Shown: one piece after another, positions 44,363 to 54,233 of the stretch
How positions within the stretch are numbered: the first letter of the stretch is position 1
How the letters are laid out: the number at the start of each line of letters is the position of its first letter
Source: Dysgonomonas sp. 520
Lineage (GTDB): Bacteria > Bacteroidota > Bacteroidia > Bacteroidales > Dysgonomonadaceae
Direction: 5' to 3'
DNA length: 64,000 bases
Assembly: GCF_010501095.1 (NCBI RefSeq)
Contig: NZ_QVMP01000010.1
Location: forward strand, 33,488-97,487
Notes under the pieces: generated by a model
Seen by the model: the letters and a program-made list of their open reading frames with translations, nothing else
Database searches by the model: none
What the model was told of the DNA's origin: nothing
Made by a program: the position numbers and the translations under genes

Positions 44363-46361
44363 CGAGAAACTAACACTTCAGGATATAATAAATTTGCTAG
44401 GCAAGAAGATGAAGCTATCGAAAAAAGATTCTGAATCTTTTTGCAGGGAGCTTTTTGCCATTATATACGACCGTGTTCTGGAAAATGAGATTGTAAAAGT
44501 AAAGGATCTCGGAACATTCAAGCCTATACTAATAAGCAGCAGGGAGAGCGTTGATGTTAATACCGGACGGAAAATTCAGATTCCGGCTCATTACCGCTTG
44601 TCTTTTGTTCCGGACAAAGCATTGAAAGAATTGGTGAATAAGCCATTCGCATCTTTCGAGTCTGTGTTGATAGAAGATGAATCGTCAGACCAGTTGGCGC
44701 AAAAACAATCTCAAGAAGAGAAAAAAGAAGACTTTGAAGAAGCGGCGGATTCGGATATTGAAAAAGAAGAAATAGCAGACAATACAGCTTTTGACGAAGA
44801 AACTGTTGTTGAAGAAGCAGTAGATACAGAGTCTCCAAAGCCGGTAGCTCCGGTTCAGCAAACACAAAGCGGATATGTGTATTCGTATGTTTATCAGGAG
44901 TCGGATACAGCCAATAGTGTTTCGTTGACGGTTCCTGTAATGTCGTATATATCACCTTCCATTTTGTCGTCAACCACAAATACTGCACCTGTGGAAAAAA
45001 ACGAGGACAAAAAAGAAAAGGAAAGTGTAGATCAGGCACCCCCTGTACAAGTGGATAATGATGAACCTTTGGTAGAAGAAACTGTTGATAATCTGCCAAC
45101 GGAAAATGTAGAGATAGACGATTCGTCCGAACAGTCTCCTCCTCCAATAGAAGATGATGAGGAATTATTGCTGGAAGAAGAGGACGTAGCGGATGAAGAC
45201 GAAGACGAAGACGAAGATATTGACTTTTATAATTTGTCAGAAGAGGAAGATATTCCGGAAGAAGAAAACGATGATGTATTGGAGATAGAAGAAGGCATTG
45301 GCGAAATGCCTCCACCGCTAGATCAGGCTGAAACCCCTCCGCCATTGTTTGATGACGATATATTGGAAACTCCAAAGTCGTCGGATAGTGATGTCTCTAT
45401 TGAGAATGCCTTTGTAGTTCCTTCGGATGAAAGTGTAGAAGATATAGGAGAAGAAGAAGGCAATCTATCTAATGATGCACTGCCGGAAGATGAAGAATAT
45501 CCTGATTATGAGGCATTGTATGAAGACGATTCAAAGATTCGGAGACGAGTGAAAATGTTGCCGTTCATCATTTTAGGAATTATTCTGTTGGGTGTGGCGG
45601 GTTATGGTTTTTATCAGTTGTATTTATCCATCAACCAATCAAAAAAAATATTACAATATACGCCGGATGCTGATAATGAAGATGTAAATCAAGCAAATGT
45701 GGTTGATTTGAATTCTGCCATGCAGATGACTAGCAGGCAGATAGATTCGTTGACGCAACGGGCGAAGGAAAGAGACGGAGATACTTTAGTTCAATCGGCT
45801 AATATAGTTGTTCCCGTTGTGAAAGATACTGTAAAAAGCAACGAAAATACTTTGAAACAAGACGGACAGACGCAATCTACCCAAGCACAGAACGATAGCG
45901 TTTCAGCTCAAAAAGACAAGGAGGCTGTAGAGCCGGAAGCTAGGCAGCCAAAAGCATCGAATCTTCAAATACAATTAAATAAGGCTCAGGATGTGCTTGC
46001 ACTGAAGAAAGATACGCTTGCAACAGGAGTGGCGTCAGGAAAAGGTCAGCAATCGGCAGGTAAAACACCTGATGTAGAAAATCGGACAGAAGCAAAATCC
46101 GAAAAATCGGGTAAAGCTCAGACTGTTGCGTTGAAAAAAGGCGAGTCTTTGAGAGATTTGTCAGCCAGATATTATGGGAAGACGGATTTTTGGGTGTATA
46201 TCTATAAAGAAAACCAAGCTAAAATAAGTAATCCGAATTCTTTGCTTGTCGGAACGATGTTGACCATTCCGGATTTGTCTAAATATGAGAAAAATCCGAA
46301 CGATTCGAAAGCTATTCAGGCAGCCAAAAAATTGGAGATGGAAATGATGAAGCCAAAATAA
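44352..46361 (+). CDS. Large HU-like + acidic linker + membrane span + LysM protein
   Basis: This 669-residue protein is built like the one at 35234. Residues 1-100 are HU-like (TLQDIINLLGKKMKLSKKDS, then VKVKDLGTFKPIL). Residues 105-395 are a disordered acidic linker with a DEDEDEDEDID run and PPP motifs. One membrane span covers about 402-424, after the basic KIRRRVK. Residues 592-640 are a LysM (GESLRDLSARYYGKTDFWVY, ending LLVGTMLTIP). The acidic linker could keep the HU part off other DNA or recruit partners. Membrane-DNA tethering is an inference. Confidence 0.75.
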   Translation: MMNNEKLTLQDIINLLGKKMKLSKKDSESFCRELFAIIYDRVLENEIVKVKDLGTFKPILISSRESVDVNTGRKIQIPAHYRLSFVPDKALKELVNKPFASFESVLIEDESSDQLAQKQSQEEKKEDFEEAADSDIEKEEIADNTAFDEETVVEEAVDTESPKPVAPVQQTQSGYVYSYVYQESDTANSVSLTVPVMSYISPSILSSTTNTAPVEKNEDKKEKESVDQAPPVQVDNDEPLVEETVDNLPTENVEIDDSSEQSPPPIEDDEELLLEEEDVADEDEDEDEDIDFYNLSEEEDIPEEENDDVLEIEEGIGEMPPPLDQAETPPPLFDDDILETPKSSDSDVSIENAFVVPSDESVEDIGEEEGNLSNDALPEDEEYPDYEALYEDDSKIRRRVKMLPFIILGIILLGVAGYGFYQLYLSINQSKKILQYTPDADNEDVNQANVVDLNSAMQMTSRQIDSLTQRAKERDGDTLVQSANIVVPVVKDTVKSNENTLKQDGQTQSTQAQNDSVSAQKDKEAVEPEARQPKASNLQIQLNKAQDVLALKKDTLATGVASGKGQQSAGKTPDVENRTEAKSEKSGKAQTVALKKGESLRDLSARYYGKTDFWVYIYKENQAKISNPNSLLVGTMLTIPDLSKYEKNPNDSKAIQAAKKLEMEMMKPK

Positions 46362-46389
46362 AATTTGGAAACATACGGGAAATATATCG

Positions 46390-46425
46390 TTAATCACGCA
46401 AAATACACTAATTTTGTGTGATTAA
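46390..46425 (+). terminator. Hairpin after the large HU-TM-LysM gene
   Basis: TTAATCACGCAAAAT (46390-46404) and ATTTTGTGTGATTAA (46411-46425) form a 15-bp stem (one G-U) without a clear T run. The TAATTTTG at 46409-46416 within it also fits a -7 box, so a lysS promoter may overlap. Confidence 0.5.
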
Positions 46426-46565
46426 TTGTAAATATAGGTAGGAGAGAAAGTAATAGGTTGTATTAATGATAATTTCTTAACTGCGTGTTACTTTGCCTTT
46501 CTGACAATTACGAGTTAATGAACCGGTTGTATTATATAAACTTGTAACCAGTAACTGGATTAATA

Positions 46566-46576
46566 GGTCAGTGACC
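46566..46576. promoter_or_regulatory. Short hairpin before lysS
   Basis: GGTCAGTGACC is a perfect 4-bp stem with 3-nt loop, 19 bp before the lysS ATG. It resembles but does not match the AAGGT-N5-ACCTT motif. Confidence 0.3.
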
Positions 46577-46595
46577 ATTAAAAATAAATAAATAA

Positions 46596-48329
46596 ATGAG
46601 TATACTTGAATTGAGCGAACAAGAAGTTATTCGCAGAAAAAGTCTTGACGAAATGCGTCAGTTGGGAATAGAACCATATCCCGCAGCATTGTATGAAGTA
46701 AATGCATATTCCACAGAAATAAAGGAAAATTTTAAAGACGACGAAGAGCCTAAACGCAAGGTTTCGATAGCCGGACGTATTATGAGCCGTCGTATTATGG
46801 GTAAGGCATCATTTGTAGAACTACAAGATTCGGAAGGACGTATTCAGGTATACATATCGAGGGATGATCTTTGTCCCGAAGAAAATAAAGATTTATATAA
46901 CACGGTTTTCAAAAAATTGCTGGATATAGGCGATTTTGTCGGATTTACGGGATATGTTTTCCGTACCCAAATGGGAGAGATATCCATTCATGCCGAGTCT
47001 ATGACCGTGTTGGCAAAATCGTTGCGCCCGCTTCCCGTGGTGAAAACGAAAGAAGGCGTGGTTTATGACGGATTCAACGATCCTGAACTTCGCTATCGTC
47101 AACGTTATGTAGACTTGGTTGTCAATGAGGGAGTTAAAGACGTATTCGTGAAGCGTACCAAAATCTTCAACTCTATGCGTAATTTTTTCAACGAAAGAGG
47201 TTATCTGGAAGTGGATACGCCTGTACTACAAAGCATTCCGGGAGGAGCAGCAGCACGCCCATTTATCACCCATCATAACACTTTAGATATGGATATGTAT
47301 TTGCGTATAGCAAATGAACTGTATCTGAAACGATTGATTGTAGGCGGTTTTGACGGTGTTTATGAATTTTCTCGTAATTTCCGTAACGAAGGGATGGACA
47401 GAACCCATAACCCCGAATTTACGGTTATGGAAATTTATGTAGCATACAAAGACTACAATTGGATGATGGAGTTTACCGAACAAATGCTTGAGCGAGTGGC
47501 ATTGGAGGTTCTGGGGACAACAAAAGTGCAAATGGGAGACAACGTTATCGACTTCAAGGCTCCATACCCAAGGGTGACAATGATTCAGTCGATAAAAGAC
47601 CATACGGGAATAGATATTGCAGATATGGACGAAAACCAGCTTCGCGAAGTTTGTAAACAAATAGGAGTGGAGCAGGACGAAACCATGGGCAAAGGAAAAC
47701 TTATTGACGAAATATTCGGTGAAAAATGTGAAGGCAAATACATTCAACCGACATTTATAACAGATTATCCTATCGAAATGTCGCCTCTGACAAAGCGTCA
47801 TCGTGATAATCCTGAACTGACCGAGCGTTTCGAGTTGATGGTAAACGGAAAAGAACTTGCGAATGCTTATTCCGAGTTGAACGACCCAATCGACCAGCGT
47901 GAGCGTTTCGAAGAACAGATGAAATTGTCGGAAAAAGGAGATGATGAGGCCATGTTTATCGATCAGGATTTTCTCCGTGCATTGGAATATGGTATGCCTC
48001 CAACATCGGGTATGGGCATTGGTATGGATAGGTTGACTATGTTGTTGACAGGTCAGCCCACCATTCAGGAAGTATTGCTGTTCCCGTCTATGCGCCCCGA
48101 AAAAGTAGCGAAAAAAGACCCTGTTGCAAAATATCAGGAGTTGGGTATTCCTGAAGAATGGGTATCTGTAATTCAGAAAGCAGGCTATCTGACTGTTGAC
48201 GATTTGAAGGATGCAAATCCGAATAAATTCCGTCAGGAGTTGAACGAGCTGAACAAAAAACATAAGTTGAATCTGACAAGCCCGAAAGAAGAAGAGGTGA
48301 AAAATTGGCTGGAAAAAGCGAATAAATAA
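46596..48329 (+). CDS. lysS: Lysyl-tRNA synthetase, class II
   Basis: This 577-residue enzyme charges tRNA-Lys. It has an N-terminal OB-fold ([20 protein letters not shown]), motif 2 [20 protein letters not shown] and motif 3 [15 protein letters not shown]. The C-terminus carries an extra ~65-residue tail (after MRPEK) beyond the catalytic core ([20 protein letters not shown], then [20 protein letters not shown]), resembling a helix-hairpin or SAP-like domain seen in some Bacteroidota LysS. It is 31 bp before gpsA. Confidence 0.95.
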   Translation: MSILELSEQEVIRRKSLDEMRQLGIEPYPAALYEVNAYSTEIKENFKDDEEPKRKVSIAGRIMSRRIMGKASFVELQDSEGRIQVYISRDDLCPEENKDLYNTVFKKLLDIGDFVGFTGYVFRTQMGEISIHAESMTVLAKSLRPLPVVKTKEGVVYDGFNDPELRYRQRYVDLVVNEGVKDVFVKRTKIFNSMRNFFNERGYLEVDTPVLQSIPGGAAARPFITHHNTLDMDMYLRIANELYLKRLIVGGFDGVYEFSRNFRNEGMDRTHNPEFTVMEIYVAYKDYNWMMEFTEQMLERVALEVLGTTKVQMGDNVIDFKAPYPRVTMIQSIKDHTGIDIADMDENQLREVCKQIGVEQDETMGKGKLIDEIFGEKCEGKYIQPTFITDYPIEMSPLTKRHRDNPELTERFELMVNGKELANAYSELNDPIDQRERFEEQMKLSEKGDDEAMFIDQDFLRALEYGMPPTSGMGIGMDRLTMLLTGQPTIQEVLLFPSMRPEKVAKKDPVAKYQELGIPEEWVSVIQKAGYLTVDDLKDANPNKFRQELNELNKKHKLNLTSPKEEEVKNWLEKANK

Positions 48330-48360
48330 CTCTCTATTGTTTAACCGGAATTACTTATCT

Positions 48361-49359
48361 ATGAGACAACTAGGACGAATTGCTATATTTGGCGGAGGCA
48401 CATGGGCTACGGCTCTTGCGAAAATTGTATTGACACAAGAAACGCATATCAACTGGTACATGCGCCGTCCGGAACAGATTGAAGATTTCCTCAGGATAGG
48501 GCACAACCCGTCTTATCTGACGAATGTGCCGTTCAATATAGACCGGATTACTTTCTATTCGGATATAAATGAGACTGTTAAAGATTCGGATACACTTATA
48601 TTTGCTGTTCCGTCACCGTTTTTGAAATCACATCTGGAAAAACTTTCCGTTCCGATAAATGACAAGTTTATTATTTCGGCCATAAAAGGCATAGTTCCAC
48701 CTGAGAACCTGCTTGTTACCGACTATCTGATAAAGCATTACGGTGTTCCGGCAGATCGGGTTGCCATTATTGGAGGGCCTTGTCATGCCGAGGAGATAGC
48801 GATGGAACGTCTCACTTACCCCACAATAGCGTGTAAAGATCTGGAAAAAGCGGCAGAAGTAGCCAATCTTTTCAGTAACAGGTTTGTGAAGGCATCGGTG
48901 TCGTCGGATGTAGATGGAATAGAGTTGGCTGCGGTTCTCAAAAATGTATATGCCATAGCCTCGGGTGTTTGTCATGGATTGAAGTATGGCGATAATTTTC
49001 AGGCGGTTTTGGTATCCAATGCCGTTATAGAGATGGAGCGGTTTATGCAGGTAGTTGAGCCAGCTCAACGATCTATCCTTAACTCTGCTTATATGGGCGA
49101 TTTGCTCGTTACGGCATATTCCAGTTTTAGCCGTAACCGTACGTTCGGGTCGATGGTTGGCAAAGGATATTCGGTAAAAGCTGCCCAGATAGAAATGGAA
49201 ATGATAGCGGAAGGCTATTACGGCACCAAATGTATAATGGAAATAAATGAATGTTACAGGGTAGATATTCCTATCGTGGAAACCGTGTATCGTATCCTGT
49301 ATGAAAATTCTCCGGCAAGAGCCGAGATAAAATCATTGAGGGAAGAAATTTTGAAATGA
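48361..49359 (+). CDS. gpsA: Glycerol-3-phosphate dehydrogenase (NAD(P)+)
   Basis: This 332-residue enzyme makes sn-glycerol-3-phosphate for phospholipids. The NAD(P)-binding GGGTWATALAKI sits at the N-terminus, with GPCHAEEIAME and the catalytic Lys in VLKNVYAIASG. An in-frame TTG at 48337 would add eight codons, but ATG at 48361 gives the family start. It links naturally to the inositol-lipid genes downstream. Confidence 0.94.
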   Translation: MRQLGRIAIFGGGTWATALAKIVLTQETHINWYMRRPEQIEDFLRIGHNPSYLTNVPFNIDRITFYSDINETVKDSDTLIFAVPSPFLKSHLEKLSVPINDKFIISAIKGIVPPENLLVTDYLIKHYGVPADRVAIIGGPCHAEEIAMERLTYPTIACKDLEKAAEVANLFSNRFVKASVSSDVDGIELAAVLKNVYAIASGVCHGLKYGDNFQAVLVSNAVIEMERFMQVVEPAQRSILNSAYMGDLLVTAYSSFSRNRTFGSMVGKGYSVKAAQIEMEMIAEGYYGTKCIMEINECYRVDIPIVETVYRILYENSPARAEIKSLREEILK

Positions 49360-49404
49360 AACTAACTCAATCAACTATAATAATCAATTACACTAAACTA
49401 GGTT

Positions 49405-50751
49405 ATGGGAAAAACAATTAAACTGGAAGTAAATAAAGTGCTTTCGTTTATAAGTCAACAAGAGATTGACAGCAAGGCATCTATTGCGAAAAAGTGCAAC
49501 GAAACATTGCATAAAGGAGACGGAAAAGGTAACGATTTTCTTGGATGGCTCAATCTGCCGTCGTCAATCACAGAAGCTCATTTGAATGATATTCAGGCAA
49601 CAGCAAATTCGCTTCGCAGCAAGTGTGAGGTTGTGGTAGTTGTTGGAATCGGAGGTTCGTATTTGGGGGCAAGAGCTGTGATTGAATCATTATCCAACTC
49701 TTTCGACCTATTGCAAAAAGACCGTAAAAATCCTGTAATTGTTTATGCAGGGCAAAATATCGGAGAAGATTATTTATACGAACTGTTAGATTACCTGAAG
49801 GATAAGTCTTTTGGTATCATCAATATATCAAAATCGGGAACAACAACAGAGCCAGCATTGGCTTTCCGCATTTTGAAAAGTGAGTTGGAAAAATCGGTTG
49901 GCAAAGAAGAAAGTAAGTCTCGTATCGTAGCTGTTACGGACGCTGCTCGTGGAGCATTGCACACATTAGCCAAGAAAGAAGGCTACAAAATGTATGTGAT
50001 TCCCGACAATGTGGGAGGTCGTTTCTCGGTGCTTACTCCTGTGGGACTTCTGCCCATTGCTGTTGCAGGACTCAATATTAAGAAATTGGTTGCGGGTGCA
50101 GCTTTCATGGAGAAAAATACAGCTCCGGATGTTGCTTTCGAAAACAACATAGCAGAACAATATGCGGTAACACGTAACGAGTTGTATGGTAAAGGAAAGA
50201 AAATAGAGATCCTTGCAAATTACAATCCGAAACTTCACTTTTTTGCTGAATGGTGGAAACAGCTTTATGGCGAAAGTGAAGGAAAAGAAAATAAAGGAAT
50301 TTTTAATGCTGCGGTAGATTTCACAACCGACCTGCACTCTATGGGGCAGTGGATTCAAGAAGGCGAACGCACCATTTTCGAAACAGTTCTTTCGGTTGCA
50401 AATCCGGCATATAAGGTTGAAGTTCCGTTCGACGAGGAAGACCTTGACGGATTAAACTTCCTGAAAGGAAAACGTGTGGATTTTGTTAACAAAATGGCCG
50501 AACTGGGAACACAATTGGCTCACGTAGACGGTGGCGTACCGAATATAAAAATTGAAATCCCCGAATTATCGGAAGAATATATCGGACAACTGATCTATTT
50601 CTTCGAGAAAGCGTGTGGCATAAGCGGATACATGTTGGGTGTGAACCCATTCGATCAGCCGGGAGTGGAAGCATACAAGAAAAATATGTTTGCGCTTTTA
50701 AACAAGCCTGGCTTTGAAAAAGAGCATGAAGAAATACAAAAACGTTTGTAA
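49405..50751 (+). CDS. pgi: Glucose-6-phosphate isomerase
   Basis: This 448-residue enzyme interconverts glucose-6-P and fructose-6-[31 protein letters not shown] and the signature [19 protein letters not shown] are present. The length matches the shorter bacterial form. Its 3' end overlaps the lipoprotein gene by 26 bp in another frame. Glucose-6-P is also the substrate of the inositol-phosphate synthase at 57037. Confidence 0.95.
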   Translation: MGKTIKLEVNKVLSFISQQEIDSKASIAKKCNETLHKGDGKGNDFLGWLNLPSSITEAHLNDIQATANSLRSKCEVVVVVGIGGSYLGARAVIESLSNSFDLLQKDRKNPVIVYAGQNIGEDYLYELLDYLKDKSFGIINISKSGTTTEPALAFRILKSELEKSVGKEESKSRIVAVTDAARGALHTLAKKEGYKMYVIPDNVGGRFSVLTPVGLLPIAVAGLNIKKLVAGAAFMEKNTAPDVAFENNIAEQYAVTRNELYGKGKKIEILANYNPKLHFFAEWWKQLYGESEGKENKGIFNAAVDFTTDLHSMGQWIQEGERTIFETVLSVANPAYKVEVPFDEEDLDGLNFLKGKRVDFVNKMAELGTQLAHVDGGVPNIKIEIPELSEEYIGQLIYFFEKACGISGYMLGVNPFDQPGVEAYKKNMFALLNKPGFEKEHEEIQKRL

Positions 50752-51304
50752 AAATATATCCAGTAAAGGGCTTGCTGCCATCATCTGTTTGGTGGCAGTT
50801 AGCCTTTTGTTCACTTCGTGCGGATTGTTGTCGAACGATCCCCGCAAGCCGAAAAACCAGATCAAAATGATCAGGGAGATAGGATGGTGCGGTAATCAAA
50901 ACTTATTGCAGATCGATTCGCTGGAGGTGAAGGTATTGGAGAGTAACCTGAACTTGTTCACATCCAAGTCGTTGGTGTCTTATACCGTAAAAGGACGGTT
51001 GAAAAATCGTACTCACCCGCAAGTGACAAAGACAAAGGCATATATAGATAAGGTGTTGGTTTCCGAATATATTGATACAAAGTATGTTTCCATGAATGAT
51101 AGCGTGGGGCTTAGTATAAGTGGAAAAGAAATCAGGATAACGCCTATCGTTGCCACAAAACAGATGAAGGAAGAAACGGAAGAAGAATCCGAATTTTCGT
51201 TCACAAACGAATACACAGTCCATTCGATGAATTGGGGGCAGAATAGCATACAATTTATTTGTGGAGAAAAAACAGCCGAAATAGGATTATATCAAAGAAA
51301 ATGA
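50726..51304 (+). CDS. Lipoprotein of unknown function
   Basis: This 192-residue protein has a basic N-terminus and lipoprotein signal ending SLLFTSC. The ATG at 50726 was used, although a TTG at 50714 is in frame. The mature part is beta-rich ([34 protein letters not shown]). No family recognised. It overlaps pgi by 26 bp and rlmN by 4 bp, so it is a coupled member of the operon. Confidence 0.7.
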   Translation: MKKYKNVCKNISSKGLAAIICLVAVSLLFTSCGLLSNDPRKPKNQIKMIREIGWCGNQNLLQIDSLEVKVLESNLNLFTSKSLVSYTVKGRLKNRTHPQVTKTKAYIDKVLVSEYIDTKYVSMNDSVGLSISGKEIRITPIVATKQMKEETEEESEFSFTNEYTVHSMNWGQNSIQFICGEKTAEIGLYQRK

Positions 51305-52329
51305 CAGAAAAAAAACACTTGTTAGGAATGACTTTAGACGAACTCAAGGAGGTCGCCAACGGGTGTGGTTTGCCCAAATTTGCAGCAAAACAAATAGCAG
51401 ATTGGGTGTATAAGAAAAAAGTTTCGTCGGTTGATGAAATGACAAACATTTCACAGGCTAACAGAAATATATTATCAGAAAAATACGATATAGGCAGGAC
51501 TAATCCTGCAGAAAATCAGAAGTCGAAAGACGGAACAGTGAAATACCTGTTCAGAACAGATGCCGGAAAATACGTAGAGTCGGTGATGATTCCCGAAGAC
51601 GACAGGGCAACGCTTTGTGTCTCATCTCAGGTAGGATGCAAACTTAACTGCCTGTTTTGTATGACCGGAAAACAGGGATTTAACGGAAACCTGTCATCAA
51701 ACGAAATCTTGAATCAAATATATTCAGTTGAAGAATCGGACAAGCTGACAAATGTCGTTTTTATGGGTATGGGCGAGCCATTAGACAACTACGAACAGGT
51801 GGCGAAAGCGCTCGAAATAATAACCGCAGATTATGGCATGGCTTGGAGTCCTAAACGAATAACATTGTCAACAACGGGGCTTACCCCAAAATTGGAACGC
51901 TTTCTGGACGAAAGCAATGCACATCTGGCTATAAGTTTGCATAGTCCTTTGGCAGAGCAACGGCAGTCGATAATGCCCGTAGAGAAAGCATATCCATTGT
52001 CGGAAGTCTTGGAATTGTTACGAAAGTATGATTGGTCGCATCAGCGGCGATTGTCTTTCGAATATATTATGTTCAAGGATTTTAACGACTCTCTGTTGCA
52101 TGCACGGGAGTTGGCGAAAATATTAAAAGGATTCGATTGCAGGATAAACCTGATACGGTTTCATGCCATTCCTGATGTAGATTTGCATACATCGGACAAT
52201 GAAACAATGGTGCGTTTCAGGGATTTTCTCACAGCTAAAGGCTTTACATGTACTATCCGCTCTTCACGGGGAGAGGATATTGCGGCGGCTTGCGGCATGT
52301 TGTCGACAGAGAAAGGCGAAAAAAATTAA
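51301..52329 (+). CDS. rlmN: 23S rRNA (adenine2503-C2)-methyltransferase
   Basis: This 342-residue radical-SAM enzyme also methylates tRNA A37. The cluster-binding motif is CKLNCLFCMTGKQGF, and the methyl-carrying Cys near the C-terminus is in AAACGML. GMGEPLDN and STTGLTPK complete the set. The start at 51301 overlaps the preceding stop (ATGA). A longer frame from 51259 lies inside the lipoprotein gene and was not used. Confidence 0.95.
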   Translation: MTEKKHLLGMTLDELKEVANGCGLPKFAAKQIADWVYKKKVSSVDEMTNISQANRNILSEKYDIGRTNPAENQKSKDGTVKYLFRTDAGKYVESVMIPEDDRATLCVSSQVGCKLNCLFCMTGKQGFNGNLSSNEILNQIYSVEESDKLTNVVFMGMGEPLDNYEQVAKALEIITADYGMAWSPKRITLSTTGLTPKLERFLDESNAHLAISLHSPLAEQRQSIMPVEKAYPLSEVLELLRKYDWSHQRRLSFEYIMFKDFNDSLLHARELAKILKGFDCRINLIRFHAIPDVDLHTSDNETMVRFRDFLTAKGFTCTIRSSRGEDIAAACGMLSTEKGEKN

Positions 52330-52345
52330 ATAAATAGACAGAATT

Positions 52346-52370
52346 AAACCTTTTAGGTTTATTTTAGTCA
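52346..52370 (+). terminator. Weak hairpin after rlmN
   Basis: AAACC-TTTTA-GGTTT (52346-52360) is followed by ATTTTAG. It could cause partial termination before pdxA. Confidence 0.35.
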
Positions 52371-52394
52371 AAATTAGAATATAGAAATCAAAAA

Positions 52395-53486
52395 ATGATA
52401 AAAGTAGGAATAACACACGGCGATATTAACGGCATAGGTTACGAAGTAATACTGAAAACATTTGCCGATTTGCGTATGGCAGAGCTTTGTATTCCGGTGG
52501 TTTATGGCTCTACAAAAGTGGCGTCTTATCATCGTAAGGCTTTAGATTTACCACCAGTTTCGTTCAATCAGGTGCAGTCGGCAAAAGAAGCGGTTATAAA
52601 CAAGATCAATGTGATTAACTGTGTGCCCGATGATGTGAAAGTTGAGTTGGGGAAATCTACGAAAGTTGCAGGAGAATCATCGCTTGCGTCGTTGGAAAGG
52701 GCAACAGCCGATTTGACCGAAGGCGTCATTGACGTTCTGGTAACTGCCCCGATCAACAAAGATAACATTCAACAAGACGATTTTCATTTTTCCGGACACA
52801 CCGAATATCTGGAAAAGAAGTTCGGAAACGAAAATGAAAAATCTTTGATGATCTTGGCTAAAGATGATTTGAGAGTGGCTCTGGTTACGGGGCACATTCC
52901 GTTGTCGAAAGTTCCGGAAAGCATTACAAAAGAGAAAATTGTAGATATACTGAAAATATTCAATCTGACATTGAAGCGAGACTTCAACATCGAAAAGCCA
53001 CGCATCGCTGTTCTTTCGCTTAATCCTCATGCCGGAGAAAACGGATTGTTGGGAGGTGAAGAAAACGAAATAATAGAGCCAGCGTTGAAAGACGCAGACG
53101 AGGCCGGAATATTATGTTTTGGACCCTACGCTTCAGATGGATTTTTTGGTTCGGGTCACTTTAAAGACTTTGATGGTATACTGGCAATGTATCACGATCA
53201 GGGATTGGCTCCGTTCAAGACCTTGGCAATGGAAGACGGGGTTAATTTTACGGCCGGACTACCTGTAATCCGCACATCACCTGCACACGGAACGGCGTAT
53301 GACATTGCCGGAAAGAATGAAGCCTCGGAGGTTTCGTTCCGTCAGGCCATCTATATGGCAATAGATACATACCGCAACCGTACGGCTTATGACGAAGCGC
53401 ATGCCAATCCTTTGAGAAAATTATATTTCGAAAAGGGCGGTGATAATGAGGTTCTTAATCTGGCAAAGGATGACAATGAAGTTTAG
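52395..53486 (+). CDS. pdxA: 4-hydroxythreonine-4-phosphate dehydrogenase
   Basis: This 363-residue enzyme works in the DXP-dependent pathway to pyridoxal phosphate. The start is KVGITHGDINGIGYE, and metal ligands are the His residues in FSGHTEYLEKKF, NPHAGENGLLGG and MYHDQGLAPFK. It is slightly longer than the E. coli form. It is 23 bp before the first inositol-lipid gene, so they may share transcription. Confidence 0.95.
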   Translation: MIKVGITHGDINGIGYEVILKTFADLRMAELCIPVVYGSTKVASYHRKALDLPPVSFNQVQSAKEAVINKINVINCVPDDVKVELGKSTKVAGESSLASLERATADLTEGVIDVLVTAPINKDNIQQDDFHFSGHTEYLEKKFGNENEKSLMILAKDDLRVALVTGHIPLSKVPESITKEKIVDILKIFNLTLKRDFNIEKPRIAVLSLNPHAGENGLLGGEENEIIEPALKDADEAGILCFGPYASDGFFGSGHFKDFDGILAMYHDQGLAPFKTLAMEDGVNFTAGLPVIRTSPAHGTAYDIAGKNEASEVSFRQAIYMAIDTYRNRTAYDEAHANPLRKLYFEKGGDNEVLNLAKDDNEV

Positions 53487-53509
53487 TTGTAATATTCAAA
53501 AGTAAATAA

Positions 53510-54202
53510 ATGAACTACGCAATAATAGCAGCCGGAGAAGGTTCCCGTTTGGCACAGGAAGGGGTTTCGGTACCTAAACCTTTAGTGAAAATAAACGGGT
53601 TGGAGATGATTCGGCGGCTAATTGATATCTTTGCAAACAACCGGGCATCGTCAATCAGCATTATAGTGAACGAAGAAATGACGATGGTGCAAGAATATGT
53701 TAAAACTATAAAGTTAGATATTCCCCTCAATATCATAGTGAAATCTACTCCAAGTTCGATGCATAGCTTTTTCGAGCTGAGGGATTTCTTAAGAAATGAA
53801 AAATTCTGTCTCACTACGGTTGATACGATATTCCGTGAAGCCGATTTTGTAAAATATATTAATAACTTTGCAGCCGACAAAGATTTGGACGGAATGATGG
53901 CCGTGACAGACTACATTGATGATGAAAAGCCATTATACGTGGATGTTGACACAGATATGATGATAAAGGGCTTTTTAGATCAATCGGATGATTGTAGATA
54001 TATTTCCGGAGGCATATATGGGTTGACCCCTAAGGCGATTGATACGTTGGAAAAATGTTTGGTTTCGGGGCAATCCCGCATGCGAAATTTTCAACGGCAA
54101 TTGGTTGCCGATGGCTTGAAACTTAAAGCATATCCGTTTTCCAAGATTCTGGATGTAGATCATGCCGGAGATATTGTGAAAGCAGAAGAATTCTTGAAAT
54201 AA
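53510..54202 (+). CDS. Nucleotidyltransferase of the inositol-lipid cluster
   Basis: This 230-residue GT-A-type nucleotidyltransferase starts MNYAIIAAGEGSRLAQEGVS, giving the (G)xGxRL nucleotide loop, and has PKPLVKINGLEMI. It may activate an alcohol phosphate, for example with CTP, as in archaeal inositol-lipid pathways. The acceptor is unknown. It opens a five-gene set shared in layout with a Bacteroides thetaiotaomicron cluster (around BT_1522-BT_1526, from memory). Confidence 0.82.
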   Translation: MNYAIIAAGEGSRLAQEGVSVPKPLVKINGLEMIRRLIDIFANNRASSISIIVNEEMTMVQEYVKTIKLDIPLNIIVKSTPSSMHSFFELRDFLRNEKFCLTTVDTIFREADFVKYINNFAADKDLDGMMAVTDYIDDEKPLYVDVDTDMMIKGFLDQSDDCRYISGGIYGLTPKAIDTLEKCLVSGQSRMRNFQRQLVADGLKLKAYPFSKILDVDHAGDIVKAEEFLK

Positions 54203-54233
54203 GAAAATAAAGGGTTAGGAAACAAATAGTATA

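Noticed and set aside
44557..45375. 272-codon minus-strand frame opposite the acidic linker
   Set aside because: It is a shadow of the Glu/Asp/Pro-rich linker of the HU-TM-LysM gene (Leu-rich complement).
47283..48263. 326-codon minus-strand frame opposite lysS
   Set aside because: It is an antisense shadow of a well-conserved synthetase.
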